Below, piece by piece: positions 24,463 through 32,776 of a stretch of 38,698 nucleotides of DNA. Position 1 is the first letter of the stretch. Each line of letters opens with the position of its first letter. Position numbers and translations under genes: made by a program. Origin of the DNA: Dolichospermum sp. ST_sed8 (GTDB lineage Bacteria; Cyanobacteriota; Cyanobacteriia; Cyanobacteriales; Nostocaceae). The DNA lies in contig JAKOGY010000016.1 of the NCBI GenBank assembly GCA_028658405.1, forward strand, positions 1 through 38,698, read 5' to 3'. The notes under the pieces were generated by a model. The model saw only the letters and a program-made list of their open reading frames with translations. It had not been told where the DNA came from and did no database searches.

Positions 24463-25413
24463 CTACAAATGCAAGTGTTCAATCACTGTACTCAGAACGT
24501 GCTGAGTCACTGGTAAACTATCCACTACCATGCCTAAACACAACAGCATCATGTAGGAAATAGAGTACAAAAATAACTCCCTCGCTATGGTCTTATCTTC
24601 AGGATTTTGTAATAAGAGCCAAGACTTATGGACAAATACCCCACCTAAAGTCAAGGCAACAACAGCATAAACAATACCACTGGTGTGTAAGGGATAAAAC
24701 AGCAAAATAGTTACAGTTACGGTAATCACTGTATAAAACCAAATTTGCCGAACAGTTGCTTCATTGCCCGCTACTACAGGCAACATCGGAATGCCTACCT
24801 TAGCGTAATCATCACTAATCATCAAAGCCAAAGCCCAGAAATGGGGAGGTGTCCACAAAAAGACAATGGCAAAAATTAGCCAAGCAGACCAGCTTAACGT
24901 GCCTGTTACCGCCGCCCAACCCACTAAAGCGGGAATTGCCCCGGCTGCACCACCAATAACGATATTTTGCGTACTATGGCGTTTCAGCCAATGAGTATAG
25001 ACTAAAATATAGAAAATGATGCCAGAGAAGGCTAAAAATGCGGCTAGAAGATTGGCAAAAACGGTGAGGAGAGTAAAAGAAAGGACAGCCAGTGCGATCG
25101 CAAAAATCAAAGCATCACGGGGTTGTACTTTGCCAGAAGGTATAGGACGGTGACGCGTTCGTTCCATATCATAATCTATATCTCGATCATAGATACAGTT
25201 AATAGTTTGGGCGCTGGCTGCCGCCAAAGTTCCGCCAATCATTGTAATAATTAACAACCAGGGATCTACCTCACCCTTAGCAGCTATCCACATACTCCCA
25301 GCCGTAGTAATTAACAACAGGGGAATAATTCGGGGTTTGGTTAGCTGGTAGTAACTTTGAACTACTTGGAGAAATGTGTCGTGCTGACGACGAGAGACAT
25401 TAGTCTCAATCAT
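24463..25413 (-). CDS. ctaB: Protoheme IX farnesyltransferase (heme O synthase)
   Basis: CtaB adds a farnesyl group to heme b to give heme O, the first step towards heme A for cytochrome oxidase. The 316-aa UbiA-type membrane protein has about eight or nine hydrophobic helices. The polyprenyl-diphosphate-binding motif N-x3-D-x3-D is at Asn72, Asp76 and Asp80 (NCIYDRDID), followed by [10 protein letters not shown]. The heme-associated QLTKPRI motif is near 23-29. The gene is 93 bp downstream of ctaA on the same strand, so they probably form an operon that feeds the divergent cox operon. Confidence 0.96.
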   Translation of the reverse strand: MIETNVSRRQHDTFLQVVQSYYQLTKPRIIPLLLITTAGSMWIAAKGEVDPWLLIITMIGGTLAAASAQTINCIYDRDIDYDMERTRHRPIPSGKVQPRDALIFAIALAVLSFTLLTVFANLLAAFLAFSGIIFYILVYTHWLKRHSTQNIVIGGAAGAIPALVGWAAVTGTLSWSAWLIFAIVFLWTPPHFWALALMISDDYAKVGIPMLPVVAGNEATVRQIWFYTVITVTVTILLFYPLHTSGIVYAVVALTLGGVFVHKSWLLLQNPEDKTIARELFLYSISYMMLLCLGMVVDSLPVTQHVLSTVIEHLHL

Positions 25414-25506
25414 GTTATGTCTTTTTCCTTATTTTTCAAGAACTTATCAGCAAACTGCTTGCTACTTGGGAAATGAATATGAAGTTTTTCCCTTGTCAAA
25501 TCTCTT

Positions 25507-26466
25507 TTATGGATTTACGCCATGAGTTGTTGTCATAGAGGAAGCCTGCACTTCCCGATTAGTCAACGAATCCCGCACCGATAAAACCGTAAATACTACC
25601 AAAGTACCTAGTAAAGTCGCACCGATAGCTTGGTGAGAAACGGTGAGAGGTTCAACTTGTAGATGTAAACGCAAAGTAGCCACACCTAATAAAAGTTGTA
25701 AAATTAACAAACCACCCGCCATATTTGCCAGTTTTCGCAAAGCTGGGTGTAAGGCTGGTGTTCGCCAAGAAATCAAAACTACTGCCAACGTAGCGATTGT
25801 AGGGGGTACTACGCCAAAAATATGACTGTACATGACATCACACAATTGTTCACTTGCCAAACATTGGTGTAAAGCCCAGCGAGAACCTACTATTGCCCCA
25901 AGTAAACTTTGTAAGTAGACAAAAATAGCAGCAGCGAAACCCACCCAAGGCAACTTACCGACAGTTCCCGTTCCTTGATAGGGAGTCAAACTTGTACCGA
26001 TAATTAACAACGTGGTAAAAAACAGCAGTGCCGTTCCTAAATGGGCGGTAACGATATCAAACCGCAACAATTCAGTCACAGTCAGTGCGCCCAAAATACC
26101 TTGGAAGACAATTAAAAACAGGGCAAATGTAGATGCCCAAGGCAGCCACTTGGGTAAAGAACGACGATGCCACCAGGATAAACCAGTAAGGGCGATCGCA
26201 CTAAAGCCAATTAAAGCTGCATCAAGGCGATGAAACCACTCCAAAAACACTTGGAGATTCATTTGTTTGGCTGGAACTAACTCCCCATAGCACAAAGGCC
26301 AATCAGGGCAAGCAAGTCCGGCATTCATGACGCGGGTAGCACTGCCTATAGCCATCAAAATCAAGGTGGCTACGCATATTTTCCACACCAAGCGCCGAAT
26401 CATCTCCTGGGGCTGTTGTGCTACTGTGGCCGCTTCATTTTGTTGTTCTAGGATAAATTCGTTCAT
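25507..26466 (-). CDS. ctaA: Heme A synthase (COX15/CtaA family)
   Basis: CtaA oxidises heme O to heme A in the membrane. I chose ATG 26464-26466, which has GAAGG at ribosome-binding distance; the frame is open to 26529. The 319-aa product has eight hydrophobic helices. The four conserved helix histidines sit in EWFHRLDAA, VTAHLGTAL, ALHQC and VSHQAIGA. Two cysteine pairs, CPDWPLC (53-59) and CLASEQLC, lie in the extracytoplasmic loops, as in Bacillus-type CtaA. It diverges from coxB across a 406-bp spacer and precedes ctaB. Confidence 0.94.
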   Translation of the reverse strand: MNEFILEQQNEAATVAQQPQEMIRRLVWKICVATLILMAIGSATRVMNAGLACPDWPLCYGELVPAKQMNLQVFLEWFHRLDAALIGFSAIALTGLSWWHRRSLPKWLPWASTFALFLIVFQGILGALTVTELLRFDIVTAHLGTALLFFTTLLIIGTSLTPYQGTGTVGKLPWVGFAAAIFVYLQSLLGAIVGSRWALHQCLASEQLCDVMYSHIFGVVPPTIATLAVVLISWRTPALHPALRKLANMAGGLLILQLLLGVATLRLHLQVEPLTVSHQAIGATLLGTLVVFTVLSVRDSLTNREVQASSMTTTHGVNP

Positions 26467-26872
26467 TAACAATACCTTCAAACCGCTTATGCCAGAAATT
26501 GAAAATTTTCTATTTTGATTTACTGCCAACTTATATTCACCCTAACGTATAGGTCAGAATATAGAAATCAGCTTTCCCTTATACTTTGGATCACTTTAGC
26601 TAGTTTTCGCTGTAAGATTTCGTGCTGTTTTGCAAATGGAAATAATTAATCCATGGAAATTTCGGAAAATTTTTGCCTAATTGTCATCTAACCTGGGTTA
26701 GATAACTTAATCTCTCTTGTAATCAAAATTGTGTTCTTAATCAAAAAAATTAATAAAGATTTCAGACCAGCGGCCACTATATCCCATAGTCTGCACTACC
26801 TTAGTAAGTGGAGTCACTTTAATAAGTGAAGTCACTTTCAGATAAAGTAGTCAATTCATCAAAAAATCAGCC
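26467..26872. promoter_or_regulatory. ctaA / coxB divergent control region
   Basis: This gene-free spacer should hold both promoters. It contains a palindrome ATCTAACC-TG-GGTTAGAT at 26686-26703 and the tandem palindromes annotated at 26806-26837. I could not identify -10/-35 boxes or an NtcA site with confidence. Confidence 0.6.
26806..26837. promoter_or_regulatory. Tandem AAGTG-N4-CACTT palindromes upstream of coxB
   Basis: AAGTG-GAGT-CACTT (26806-26819) and AAGTG-AAGT-CACTT (26824-26837) are spaced 18 bp centre to centre, and the second ends 35 bp before the coxB start. Two identical half-site pairs this close to the start suggest a dimeric repressor or activator site. The regulator is not known to me. 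Confidence 0.55.
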
Positions 26873-27838
26873 GTGAAAATTCCAAATGCAATCTGGACAT
26901 TACTCATTGGCATTGTCCTCACCCTCATCAGTCTCTGGTACGGTCAAAATAACGATCTGTTACCTGTAGCAGCCACCGATGAAGCCCCTTTGATAGATGG
27001 TCTATTCAACACCATGATGACTGTTTCTACAGGCATATTTTTGATTGTTGAAGGTGTTTTAATTTACGCTGTTATTAGATATCGTCGTCGGGCTGGTGAC
27101 AATGAAGATGGTCCACCAGTTGAAGGTAATGTACCACTAGAGATACTCTGGACGGCGATCCCTGCAATTATCGTCATCGGTATTTCTATTTACAGTTTTG
27201 ATGTATACAACAACATTGGTGGCTTTGATCCCCATTCAGCTCATGCTGCACCGATGATGGAAGATGCCATGAATATGCCGGGAACGGCAATGGCTGCCAC
27301 TTTAATAAATGCAGATGCGTCTCCACAAGTATCACAATTAGATAGTAACTCTGATGCAGTTAGTAAACCAGCAGAATTAATCATCAACGTGACTGGAATG
27401 CAATATGCTTGGATATTCAACTATCCAGATACGGATTTGACTACTGGTGAACTTCATGTACCCATTGGCAAAAAAGTGGAAATCAACATGACAGCCAATG
27501 ATGTCATCCACGCCTTTTGGGTTCCAGAATTTCGGATTAAACAGGATGCTATTCCTGGTAGAAGAACCAATCTCAGTTTTACTCCCAGAAAAGCGGGTGA
27601 TTATCAACTCATTTGTGCTGAACTATGTGGACCTTATCACGGGGTGATGAAAAGCCAAGTAGTGGTGGAGACACAGGAAGCCTTTGATAGTTGGATGCAA
27701 GAACAGTTACTTGCTAGTAAAGATATGCCCAATCAAACGGTAGCGATGAATTCAATGACAATGACTGCCGATGAATTTCTCTCTCCTTACACTAAGGATA
27801 TAGGGATTCACCCAGAAATTCTGCATCAAATTAAGTAG
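26873..27838 (+). CDS. coxB: Cytochrome c oxidase subunit II
   Basis: Subunit II takes electrons from cytochrome c or plastocyanin through its CuA centre. The 321-aa protein starts at GTG 26873. A first hydrophobic segment (9-22, possibly a signal anchor) and a second helix (about 50-69) are followed by a third (about 91-108). The CuA domain carries His213 (VIHAFWV) and Cys248, Glu250, Cys252, His256 and Met259 (CAELCGPYHGVM). Between membrane helix and CuA domain lies a Met/Ala/Asp-rich insertion of about 45 residues (120-165). It is the first gene of coxB-coxA-coxC and sits below two palindromic sites. Confidence 0.96.
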   Translation: MKIPNAIWTLLIGIVLTLISLWYGQNNDLLPVAATDEAPLIDGLFNTMMTVSTGIFLIVEGVLIYAVIRYRRRAGDNEDGPPVEGNVPLEILWTAIPAIIVIGISIYSFDVYNNIGGFDPHSAHAAPMMEDAMNMPGTAMAATLINADASPQVSQLDSNSDAVSKPAELIINVTGMQYAWIFNYPDTDLTTGELHVPIGKKVEINMTANDVIHAFWVPEFRIKQDAIPGRRTNLSFTPRKAGDYQLICAELCGPYHGVMKSQVVVETQEAFDSWMQEQLLASKDMPNQTVAMNSMTMTADEFLSPYTKDIGIHPEILHQIK

Positions 27839-27960
27839 TTTAGAAATTACAACAGTTGCGGAAGTTACAAAATAAGCTTTTAAACCTTTACGTTATACAT
27901 TCAGGCAGAGAAAAGAAGCTACAGGGACAGGCAGCAGGGGGGGAGAAAATTCTTTGTTCC

Positions 27961-27995
27961 TTCTTCCTTCTTCCTTCTTCCTTCTTCCTTCTTCC
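27961..27995. repeat. Heptamer repeat (TTCTTCC)5 between coxB and coxA
   Basis: Five exact units, preceded by a partial unit, in the 190-bp coxB-coxA spacer, 33 bp before the coxA ATG. The unit is the same as that inside the MITE at 23858. Confidence 0.93.
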
Positions 27996-28028
27996 TGACT
28001 CGGTGACTCCTGACTCCTTGATTAAAAT

Positions 28029-29702
28029 ATGACACAAGCACAGTTACAAGAAACGGTTAATATCCCCAACCTTCCTGAAGAACATGAGGAAAGGCATTGG
28101 CGCGACTTTTTTGGTTTTAGTACCGACCATAAGGTGATTGGGATTCAATACTTAGTCACTTCGTTTATTTTCTACTGCATTGGCGGTGTCATGGCTGATT
28201 TGGTGCGGACAGAATTACGCACTCCAGAAGTGGATTTTGTCACGCCAGAAGTCTACAACAGTCTGTTTACACTCCATGCCACAATCATGATTTTCCTGTG
28301 GATTGTGCCAACAGGGGCAGGATTTGCTAACTATTTGATCCCGCTGATGATTGGCGCGAGAGATATGGCATTTCCTCGCCTAAATGCTGTGGCTTTTTGG
28401 ATGGTTCCCCCAGCGGGTGTATTACTTGTTGCTAGTTTAGCAGTAGGTGATGCCCCTGATGCTGGTTGGACTTCCTACCCACCACTGAGTTTGGTAACAG
28501 GCCAGGTGGGAGAGGGGATTTGGATTATGAGTGTGTTGTTATTGGGGACTTCTTCGATTTTGGGGGCGATTAATTTTCTCGTCACCATTTTCAAGATGCG
28601 TGTTCCCAGTATGGGCATTTATCAAATGCCCTTGTTTTGTTGGGCAATGTTGGCCACTTCGGCTTTGGTGTTGGTATCTACACCTGTGTTAGCTGCGGCT
28701 TTGATTTTGCTGGGTTTTGATTTGTTGGCAGGAACAACATTTTTTAATCCTTCTGGGGGAGGAGATCCTGTGGTCTACCAGCATATGTTCTGGTTTTATT
28801 CCCACCCAGCGGTTTACATTATGATTTTGCCTTTCTTTGGGGCAATTTCAGAAATTATCCCCATTCACGCCCGCAAACCGATTTTTGGCTATAAAGCGAT
28901 CGCTTTTTCATCCCTAGCTATCAGCTTTTTAGGGTTAATCGTTTGGGCGCATCATATGTTTACCAGCGGTGTTCCCGGTTGGTTGCGGATGTTCTTTATG
29001 ATCACCACCATGATCATTGCTGTTCCCACTGGGATTAAAATTTTCGGTTGGTTAGCAACTCTCTGGGGTGGTAAAATCCGCTTCACTAGTGCCATGTTGT
29101 TTGCTATCGGCTTTTTAGCAACTTTTGTAATTGGTGGCATTAGTGGCGTAATGTTGGCCGCAGTTCCTTTTGATATTCACGTTCACGATACTTACTTTGT
29201 AGTAGCGCATCTTCATTATGTTCTATTTGGTGGTAGCGTGTTAGGGATTTTTGCGGCTATTTACCACTGGTTCCCGAAAATGACGGGACGGAAAATGAAC
29301 GAGTTTTGGGGACAGGTGCATTTTGCCTTCACCATTATTGGTTTAAATATGACTTTCTTACCCATGCACAAACTCGGACTCATGGGTATGAACCGTCGGA
29401 TTGCTGAATATGATCCCAAGTTCACAAGTTTGAATCAAATCTGTACCTACGGGTCTTATATATTGGCGGTTTCCACATTACCATTTATCGTCAATGCTGT
29501 TTGGTGTTGGTTCTATGGAGAAAAAGCCGGTAATAATCCTTGGCAAGCGCTGACTTTGGAATGGATGACTTCTTCTCCTCCAAGTATTGAGAATTTTGAA
29601 ACTCTTCCGGTTTTGACTACTGGCCCTTATGATTACGGCGTAAGTGAGGAACGAGTTGAGACTGAACCTGTATTAACTCCTCAAACTGAATCAGCACTTT
29701 AA
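28029..29702 (+). CDS. coxA: Cytochrome c oxidase subunit I
   Basis: The catalytic subunit of an aa3-type oxidase reduces O2 to water and pumps protons. The 557-aa, 12-helix protein shows all metal ligands: His83 (TLHATIMIF) and His396 for the low-spin heme a, His394 (VVAHLHYV) for heme a3, and His259, His308 and His309 for CuB (YSHPAVY, WAHHMF). Tyr263 in HPAVY is the tyrosine cross-linked to a CuB histidine in A-type oxidases. No defect is seen. The region before the ATG lacks a clear Shine-Dalgarno. Confidence 0.97.
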   Translation: MTQAQLQETVNIPNLPEEHEERHWRDFFGFSTDHKVIGIQYLVTSFIFYCIGGVMADLVRTELRTPEVDFVTPEVYNSLFTLHATIMIFLWIVPTGAGFANYLIPLMIGARDMAFPRLNAVAFWMVPPAGVLLVASLAVGDAPDAGWTSYPPLSLVTGQVGEGIWIMSVLLLGTSSILGAINFLVTIFKMRVPSMGIYQMPLFCWAMLATSALVLVSTPVLAAALILLGFDLLAGTTFFNPSGGGDPVVYQHMFWFYSHPAVYIMILPFFGAISEIIPIHARKPIFGYKAIAFSSLAISFLGLIVWAHHMFTSGVPGWLRMFFMITTMIIAVPTGIKIFGWLATLWGGKIRFTSAMLFAIGFLATFVIGGISGVMLAAVPFDIHVHDTYFVVAHLHYVLFGGSVLGIFAAIYHWFPKMTGRKMNEFWGQVHFAFTIIGLNMTFLPMHKLGLMGMNRRIAEYDPKFTSLNQICTYGSYILAVSTLPFIVNAVWCWFYGEKAGNNPWQALTLEWMTSSPPSIENFETLPVLTTGPYDYGVSEERVETEPVLTPQTESAL

Positions 29703-29743
29703 GAGATAAGAGGGAAAGGTAAGGGGGAAAAGGAAATAAAAAA

Positions 29744-29792
29744 CCCATTACCCATTACCCATTACCCATTACCCATTACCCATTACCCATTA
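29744..29792. repeat. Heptamer repeat (CCCATTA)7 directly before coxC
   Basis: Seven exact CCCATTA units end 7 bp before the coxC ATG. They occupy the place where a ribosome-binding site would be. Confidence 0.95.
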
Positions 29793-29799
29793 CCAATTC

Positions 29800-30417
29800 A
29801 TGGAAAGTCAGACAATTGATACCGCAAAAACTGAACTAAATCACCATCACACAGCCGTTTCTCATCACGAAGCACATCCAGATCATCGTTTGTTTGGTCT
29901 ATTTATGTTTTTGGTGGCTGAGGGGATGATTTTTATGGGTTTATTTGGTGCATACCTTGTTTTTCGTTCTACTATCCCTGTCTGGCCACCAGCAGGGACA
30001 CCAGATCTAGAGCTTTTGTTACCTACTGTGAATACTTCTATTTTGATAGCCAGCAGTTTTGTCATGCACAATGCTGATACTGCAATCAAAAAGAATGATA
30101 CAAAGGGAATGCGGATTTGGTTGGCAATTACCGCAGCTATGGGAGCAATTTTCTTAGCAGGTCAGGTTTATGAATATGCTCATTTAGAGTTTGGTCTGAC
30201 TACTAATTTATTTGCTAGTTCTTTTTATGTGTTGACTGGTTTTCACGGTTTGCACGTGACTATCGGCGTTTTAGCAATTTTAGCAGTGTTGTGGCGATCG
30301 CGTACTCCCGGACACTACAGCAATGAACAGCGCTTTGGTATTGAAGCAGCGGAAATTTACTGGCACTTTGTAGACGTAATTTGGATTATTTTATTCGGAT
30401 TACTGTATTTACTCTAG
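29800..30417 (+). CDS. coxC: Cytochrome c oxidase subunit III
   Basis: The 205-aa protein is a five-helix short-form CoxC, which stabilises the catalytic core and its proton uptake. Family signatures are visible: the His-rich N-terminus, FGLFMFLVAEGMIFMGLFGAY-like first helix, FYVLTGFHGLHVTIG, and the end YWHFVDVIWIILF. It is the last cox gene and is followed by a terminator at about 30462. The start ATG 29800 has no Shine-Dalgarno because the CCCATTA array runs to within 7 bp of it. Confidence 0.96.
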   Translation: MESQTIDTAKTELNHHHTAVSHHEAHPDHRLFGLFMFLVAEGMIFMGLFGAYLVFRSTIPVWPPAGTPDLELLLPTVNTSILIASSFVMHNADTAIKKNDTKGMRIWLAITAAMGAIFLAGQVYEYAHLEFGLTTNLFASSFYVLTGFHGLHVTIGVLAILAVLWRSRTPGHYSNEQRFGIEAAEIYWHFVDVIWIILFGLLYLL

Positions 30418-30461
30418 GTATTAATTACTTAGTTGTTCACTCCACTCGAATAACCGACAAT

Positions 30462-30484
30462 CCCCCTCTTTCGGGGGTTTTTTT
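30462..30484 (+). terminator. Rho-independent terminator of the cox operon
   Basis: CCCCC-TCTTTC-GGGGG followed by seven T residues, 44 bp after the coxC stop. A short but GC-only stem and a good T tract. Confidence 0.85.
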
Positions 30485-30547
30485 GTTTGTACTGGTTATT
30501 ATTTATGATATAGGGCTAGGGCTACTATTTGATTTGTGAACAGATAC

Positions 30548-30624
30548 GTAGGGTGTGTTAGCGATAGCGTAACGCACCATTCTTAAGGATTTCGGGCGTT
30601 ACGCGAAACGCTAACGCACCCTAC
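30548..30624. repeat. 77-bp palindromic repeat with 16-bp arms
   Basis: GTAGGGTGTGTTAGCG and CGCTAACGCACCCTAC match at 15 of 16 positions as inverted repeats. The inner CGTAACGC and GCGTTACG also pair. A half copy is present at 24341-24375. A dispersed cyanobacterial hairpin repeat or small MITE. Confidence 0.82.
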
Positions 30625-30632
30625 AAATACGT

Positions 30633-30854
30633 AATTTTGTTCAAGAATCAAATCGGATTCATTTTGATATTCGAGAATATCAGCAATATTTGCAACCTGG
30701 AGAAAATCTCCATGATCATAAATTAATTTCCCTGTTTAAGTTATTTTCACCAGAAAATTTATTAAAATTACCTTTTGCCAATGATAGTAATACTCTTGAT
30801 AAGGGATTTTATAGCGAATTATTACATATTATCGGTTTAACGGAAACTAAATAA
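30633..30854 (+). pseudogene. Fragment of a restriction-modification type gene
   Basis: The plus strand reads as coding sequence for about 70 codons up to TAA 30852-30854: FVQESNRIHFDIREYQQYLQ, then HDHKLISLFKLFSPENLLKL and FANDSNTLDKGFYSELLHII, ending GLTETK. The wording resembles the N-terminal region of large Eco57I-like restriction-methylase proteins of cyanobacteria. There is no start codon, the 5' side abuts the 77-bp palindrome, and the frame is closed by a hairpin repeat. A relic, with family assignment from memory only. Confidence 0.5.
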
Positions 30855-30855
30855 G

Positions 30856-30884
30856 GTAGGGGTTTAGCAGTGCTAAACCCCTAC
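30856..30884. repeat. Hairpin GTAGGGGTTTAGC / GCTAAACCCCTAC
   Basis: Perfect 13-bp arms with a 3-nt loop, directly after the restriction-gene relic. A shorter relative is at 32737-32758. Confidence 0.85.
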
Positions 30885-31031
30885 AATAAATGTGCTTTTT
30901 GCAGCCATACATATTTATTTATCTGCGTTCATCTGCGTTTATCTGCGTTCCAATCTGTATCTCATTTATATATGAAAAAAGTAGAGACAATTAATAAATC
31001 ATCTCTACCAAATAACTAACGTTAAAAAATC

Positions 31032-32633
31032 TTAACGTACCTCATTCAAACTCTCAATTTGCTTGGTAAACATCTCTGTAAACAAACTCATGACTGTACG
31101 TTCTTCACGGACTTTGATATTAGCAGTAATAGACATCCCCGACTGTAAGGATATTTTTCTATCTTGATTGGTGAAATTTAATTGTTGTCTATCTAACTTA
31201 ATTCTGGCGGGAAATCTATAAAATTGATGGTTTTGATCTGGAGGTAAAGCATCTGAACCAATATTAACTACTTTACCTTTGATATCGCCAAATTCACTAA
31301 AAGGAAAGGAGTCAATTCTCACATCTACATTCATGCCTTTTCTAACAAAACCAATATCTTTATTGGTAATGAAAACTTCCGCTATTAGACTATCTTTAGG
31401 GACAATTTGCATTAATTTTTGGGTAGCATTGGCAACAAAACCCGGATTCTTAGCCTGAAGATCGAAAACTATACCTCCTACTGGAGCGCGAAGTTCTTGA
31501 TATTTAACATTTAATTGTGTTTGCGATATTTTGCTACTGATATCTGCTAAAGTTTGTTCATTTTGTAAAATAATCTTTGTGAACTGACTATCAATATCAG
31601 CAATACGTTGTTTATTAGCACCTATTTTTTCCAAAATAATTTTATCAGAACTCGCAACTGTATTAGTTAACTGCTCTTTTCCTTTATCAATATCAAATTT
31701 TAACCGTTTTTCTTCTTCCTGTAACTGTGATATTTCGGCTTTGAGCGTTTGTACCTGTTGTTTTTGATTTAGATACTGTAGTTTAGAAATACCACCCTCT
31801 TCAGCCAAGGTTTTAAGACTTTCTAAAATCTGACTTTGAATTGCTAAACCATTTTTAGTATCTTGCAGTTTAAATTCAGTTTGAGAAAGTTGTTTTCTAG
31901 TTTTTGCAACTTCCAAGTTTGCAGCTTTGGAACGAGATGCTAATTCTTTTTTAGCAACTGCTAATAGTTCTTGTTCATCAATTCCCGTCCCTGCTGCTCC
32001 AGGTAAATTTTTTAATTGAGAACGTAATAATTCATTGTCTGCTACTAAGGAAGCACGACTTTTGAGCAGAAAGGCTGATTCTCCTGGTAGTTTACTGCGT
32101 AAAAATGCTAATTCGGAATCTATACCTGTACTTGCTCCCATTAAGCGCCGATAGATATTGTTTTCTTGAATTAAAGCTACGCGAATTTTATTCAATGAAT
32201 TTAATTCTGCTAGGGTAGCAATAGAATCGAAGGTTAATAATAAATCTCCTGCTTTTACTTGTTGTCCATCTTTCACATAAAGTGATTTCACAACTCCATT
32301 AATGGGGGCTTGTACGTCTTTTACTGTTCCTTCTGGTTTTAATTGTCCTGCTGCGGGAACTACTTGTTCAATTTTCGCTAAACAAGCCCAAATAATCCCA
32401 AAACAAGCTAATCCCATGAGAGTAATCATGATGGTTCGTGACCATATTGGGGATTGACGGAGAACTACAGATTGCTCAAAGTTATCAAAATTGAAGTCGG
32501 GTTTTGACTTTTTGGGAGTAGGTTTGGGAGGTGTTAATACTTGTGCATCTTTATCTTTATATGATCCTTTACCATTTCCGTTGCCATTGCCGTTTCCGTT
32601 TCCGTTGGTGTATTTACCATTAATTTGAGTCAT
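31032..32633 (-). CDS. HlyD-family membrane fusion protein of a type I secretion system
   Basis: A 533-aa periplasmic adaptor that links the inner-membrane ABC exporter to an outer-membrane channel. After a Gly-Asn repeat tail (residues 10-22) and a charged linker there is one membrane helix (about 66-85). Then come a first lipoyl half (GVVKSLYVKDGQQVKAGDLL), a long coiled coil (about 170-380), the second lipoyl half (YQELRAPVGGIVFDLQAK) and a beta-barrel domain. It is the third gene of the minus-strand secretion cluster, 143 bp after the ABC gene, with a small hairpin in that gap. The cargo is not identifiable here. Confidence 0.92.
   Translation of the reverse strand: MTQINGKYTNGNGNGNGNGNGKGSYKDKDAQVLTPPKPTPKKSKPDFNFDNFEQSVVLRQSPIWSRTIMITLMGLACFGIIWACLAKIEQVVPAAGQLKPEGTVKDVQAPINGVVKSLYVKDGQQVKAGDLLLTFDSIATLAELNSLNKIRVALIQENNIYRRLMGASTGIDSELAFLRSKLPGESAFLLKSRASLVADNELLRSQLKNLPGAAGTGIDEQELLAVAKKELASRSKAANLEVAKTRKQLSQTEFKLQDTKNGLAIQSQILESLKTLAEEGGISKLQYLNQKQQVQTLKAEISQLQEEEKRLKFDIDKGKEQLTNTVASSDKIILEKIGANKQRIADIDSQFTKIILQNEQTLADISSKISQTQLNVKYQELRAPVGGIVFDLQAKNPGFVANATQKLMQIVPKDSLIAEVFITNKDIGFVRKGMNVDVRIDSFPFSEFGDIKGKVVNIGSDALPPDQNHQFYRFPARIKLDRQQLNFTNQDRKISLQSGMSITANIKVREERTVMSLFTEMFTKQIESLNEVR
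32572..32606. repeat. Hexamer repeat coding the Gly-Asn tail of HlyD
   Basis: Near-identical CCGTTT/CCGTTG/CCATTT hexamers encode the alternating Gly-Asn residues 11-22 of the HlyD protein. It is an in-frame microsatellite whose length can change without shifting the frame. Confidence 0.8.
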
Positions 32634-32736
32634 AATAATTTTGGATTTTAGATTTTGGATTTTAGATTGAATATTTAGTGGTGTGTAATCTTATCTTTAA
32701 TCAGTTATCAGTTAAATTTTATTTAAACAACTGACA

Positions 32737-32758
32737 GGGTTTAGCTTTTGCTAAACCC
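32737..32758. repeat. Hairpin GGGTTTAGC-TTTT-GCTAAACCC
   Basis: A perfect 9-bp stem with a TTTT loop in the spacer between the ABC exporter and HlyD genes. It is a shorter relative of the repeat at 30856-30884 and might weaken read-through into hlyD. Confidence 0.75.
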
Positions 32759-32776
32759 CTACCAATGAATGACAAA

